Assembly (NCBI RefSeq): GCF_026250525.1
Contig: NZ_CP111061.1
Location: forward strand, 1 to 64,000
DNA: 64,000 bases
Source of the DNA: Chondrinema litorale
GTDB lineage: Bacteria; Bacteroidota; Bacteroidia; Cytophagales; Flammeovirgaceae
Direction: 5' to 3'
The notes under the pieces are model-generated. The model searched no databases. It saw only the letters and a list, made by a program, of their open reading frames with translations, and was not told the DNA's origin. The translations under genes were made by a program, and so were the position numbers. This document shows positions 63,371 through 64,000 of the stretch, in pieces (positions within the stretch are counted from its first letter, which is position 1; the number at the start of each line of letters is the position of its first letter).

Positions 63371-64000
63371 TTATTTGTTCGATACACCTGCACTTTCGAA
63401 GCTTGCCATATCATTTAAAAATGTAACTGCACTTTTAATAATCGGATAAGCTACCGCACAACCAGTTCCTTCTCCCAATCGCATTTTGAGATTGAGTATA
63501 GGCTCTGCTCCGAAATGATTCAGCATGGCAGCATGGGCATTTTCGTCTGATACATGGCAGAAAACAGCATTGTTTATAATCTCTGGTTTTATCTTCGAAG
63601 CAACTAAGAAGGCACTGCTAGCAATAAAACCATCTACCATAATAATCATGTTTTTTTCGAATGCTCTGAGCATCGCTCCACACATTTGAGCAATTTCAAA
63701 GCCCCCGAAGGTTTCTAACACAGCACGAGGTTCTTTTACATAAGCAAACTTTTTCTTTACCTCACTGAGTGTGGCAATTTTCTGCTGCAATTGTAAATCG
63801 TTTAGCCCTGTTCCTCTACCCACACAGTCTTCTATTGGCAAATCGCAAAGCACGCTCATGATTAATGCAGCAGATGAAGTATTGCCAATGCCCATCTCAC
63901 CGAAGCCTACTATGTTACAATTTTCTGCTAAATCTCTGTCTATTACGCCGGCACCATTCGCCAAACATTTTTCTAAATGAGCTGAGCTCATGGCTTTTTC
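63371..64000 (-). CDS. cobT: Nicotinate-nucleotide-dimethylbenzimidazole phosphoribosyltransferase, 5'-truncated by window end
   Basis: The frame is open to the last base; at least 209 C-terminal residues of about 350 are present. FGEMGIGNTSSAALIMSVLC, VGRGTGLNDLQLQQK, LETFGGFEIAQMCGAMLRAFEKNMIIMVDGFIASSAFLVA, HVSDENAHAAMLNHFGAEPILNLKMRLGEGTGCAVAYPI are the CobT core, with the catalytic Glu in LGEGTG. It activates the lower base to alpha-ribazole phosphate. The N-terminus lies outside the window. Confidence 0.96.
   Translation of the reverse strand, partial: EKAMSSAHLEKCLANGAGVIDRDLAENCNIVGFGEMGIGNTSSAALIMSVLCDLPIEDCVGRGTGLNDLQLQQKIATLSEVKKKFAYVKEPRAVLETFGGFEIAQMCGAMLRAFEKNMIIMVDGFIASSAFLVASKIKPEIINNAVFCHVSDENAHAAMLNHFGAEPILNLKMRLGEGTGCAVAYPIIKSAVTFLNDMASFESAGVSNK

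Noticed and set aside
1..64000. CRISPR arrays, tRNA or rRNA genes
   Set aside because: No regularly spaced direct repeats and no cloverleaf or rRNA-like stretches were noticed; not an exhaustive computed search.

Overview
The window looks like a marine or saprophytic member of the Bacteroidota, most likely order Cytophagales. The pointers are AT-rich DNA, SusC/SusD pairs controlled by an ECF sigma/FecR couple, TANNTTTG-type -7 promoter boxes, lipoprotein signal peptides, DUF4249, CWC and SUKH proteins, and many secreted glycan-active enzymes. No rRNA, tRNA or CRISPR array was seen.

Region 1 (1-22.9 kb) is a polysaccharide utilization locus on the + strand. It holds a truncated unknown gene, a GH30-like enzyme, a GH5_8-like endo-mannanase-type enzyme, L-rhamnose mutarotase, a GH43-type beta-propeller enzyme, an S1-type sulfatase with a formylglycine motif, a GH78 alpha-L-rhamnosidase, an ECF sigma factor, a FecR anti-sigma, a SusC receptor with an STN signalling domain, SusD, a large FG-GAP/ASPIC lipoprotein and a vanadium-haloperoxidase-like PAP2 lipoprotein. 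Rhamnosidase, sulfatase and rhamnose mutarotase together suggest a sulfated, rhamnose-containing algal glycan such as ulvan (inference). A minus-strand intrinsic terminator and a compound hairpin between fecR and susC point to an antisense sRNA.

Region 2 (23-30 kb) has a CWC zinc-ribbon-like protein, a siderophore-type TonB receptor with a textbook Bacteroidota promoter, a DUF4249/hypothetical pair, a small lipoprotein, a SUKH protein and a broken ORF.

Region 3 (30-34 kb) is a nest of three insertion sequences. A decayed ISKra4-like element is interrupted by an intact-looking IS3-family element (1300 bp, 3-bp AAC target duplication). It is then cut off by an IS4-family element (1458 bp, 18-bp perfect ends, no target duplication, transposase frameshifted by a 14-bp insertion). 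The far side opens directly into the 3' half of an outer-membrane protein gene, which implies a deletion.

Region 4 (34.4-40.6 kb) is ordinary accessory sequence: a membrane protein, an alpha/beta hydrolase with a one-base frameshift in its signal peptide, lipoproteins, a DJ-1/PfpI protein, a TlpA-like thioredoxin, a DUF2264 enzyme and a second SUKH-like protein.

Region 5 (40.6-64 kb) is a cobalamin synthesis and transport cluster: cobU, PduO-type adenosyltransferase, a 2Fe-2S protein, riboswitch plus btuB, a P-loop NTPase, cbiB, cobD-type aminotransferase, cobQ, cobN, cobW, two BtuF-like lipoproteins flanking a second cobalamin riboswitch, btuC, btuD, a frameshift-fused AAA+/VWA chelatase gene, cobC, cobS and cobT (cut by the window end). 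The chelatase gene carries an A_AAA_AAG slippery heptamer exactly where the AAA+ ORF passes into the VWA ORF. One gene could therefore give both missing cobaltochelatase subunits to partner CobN. Corrin-ring methyltransferases and cobyrinate diamide synthase are not in the window.
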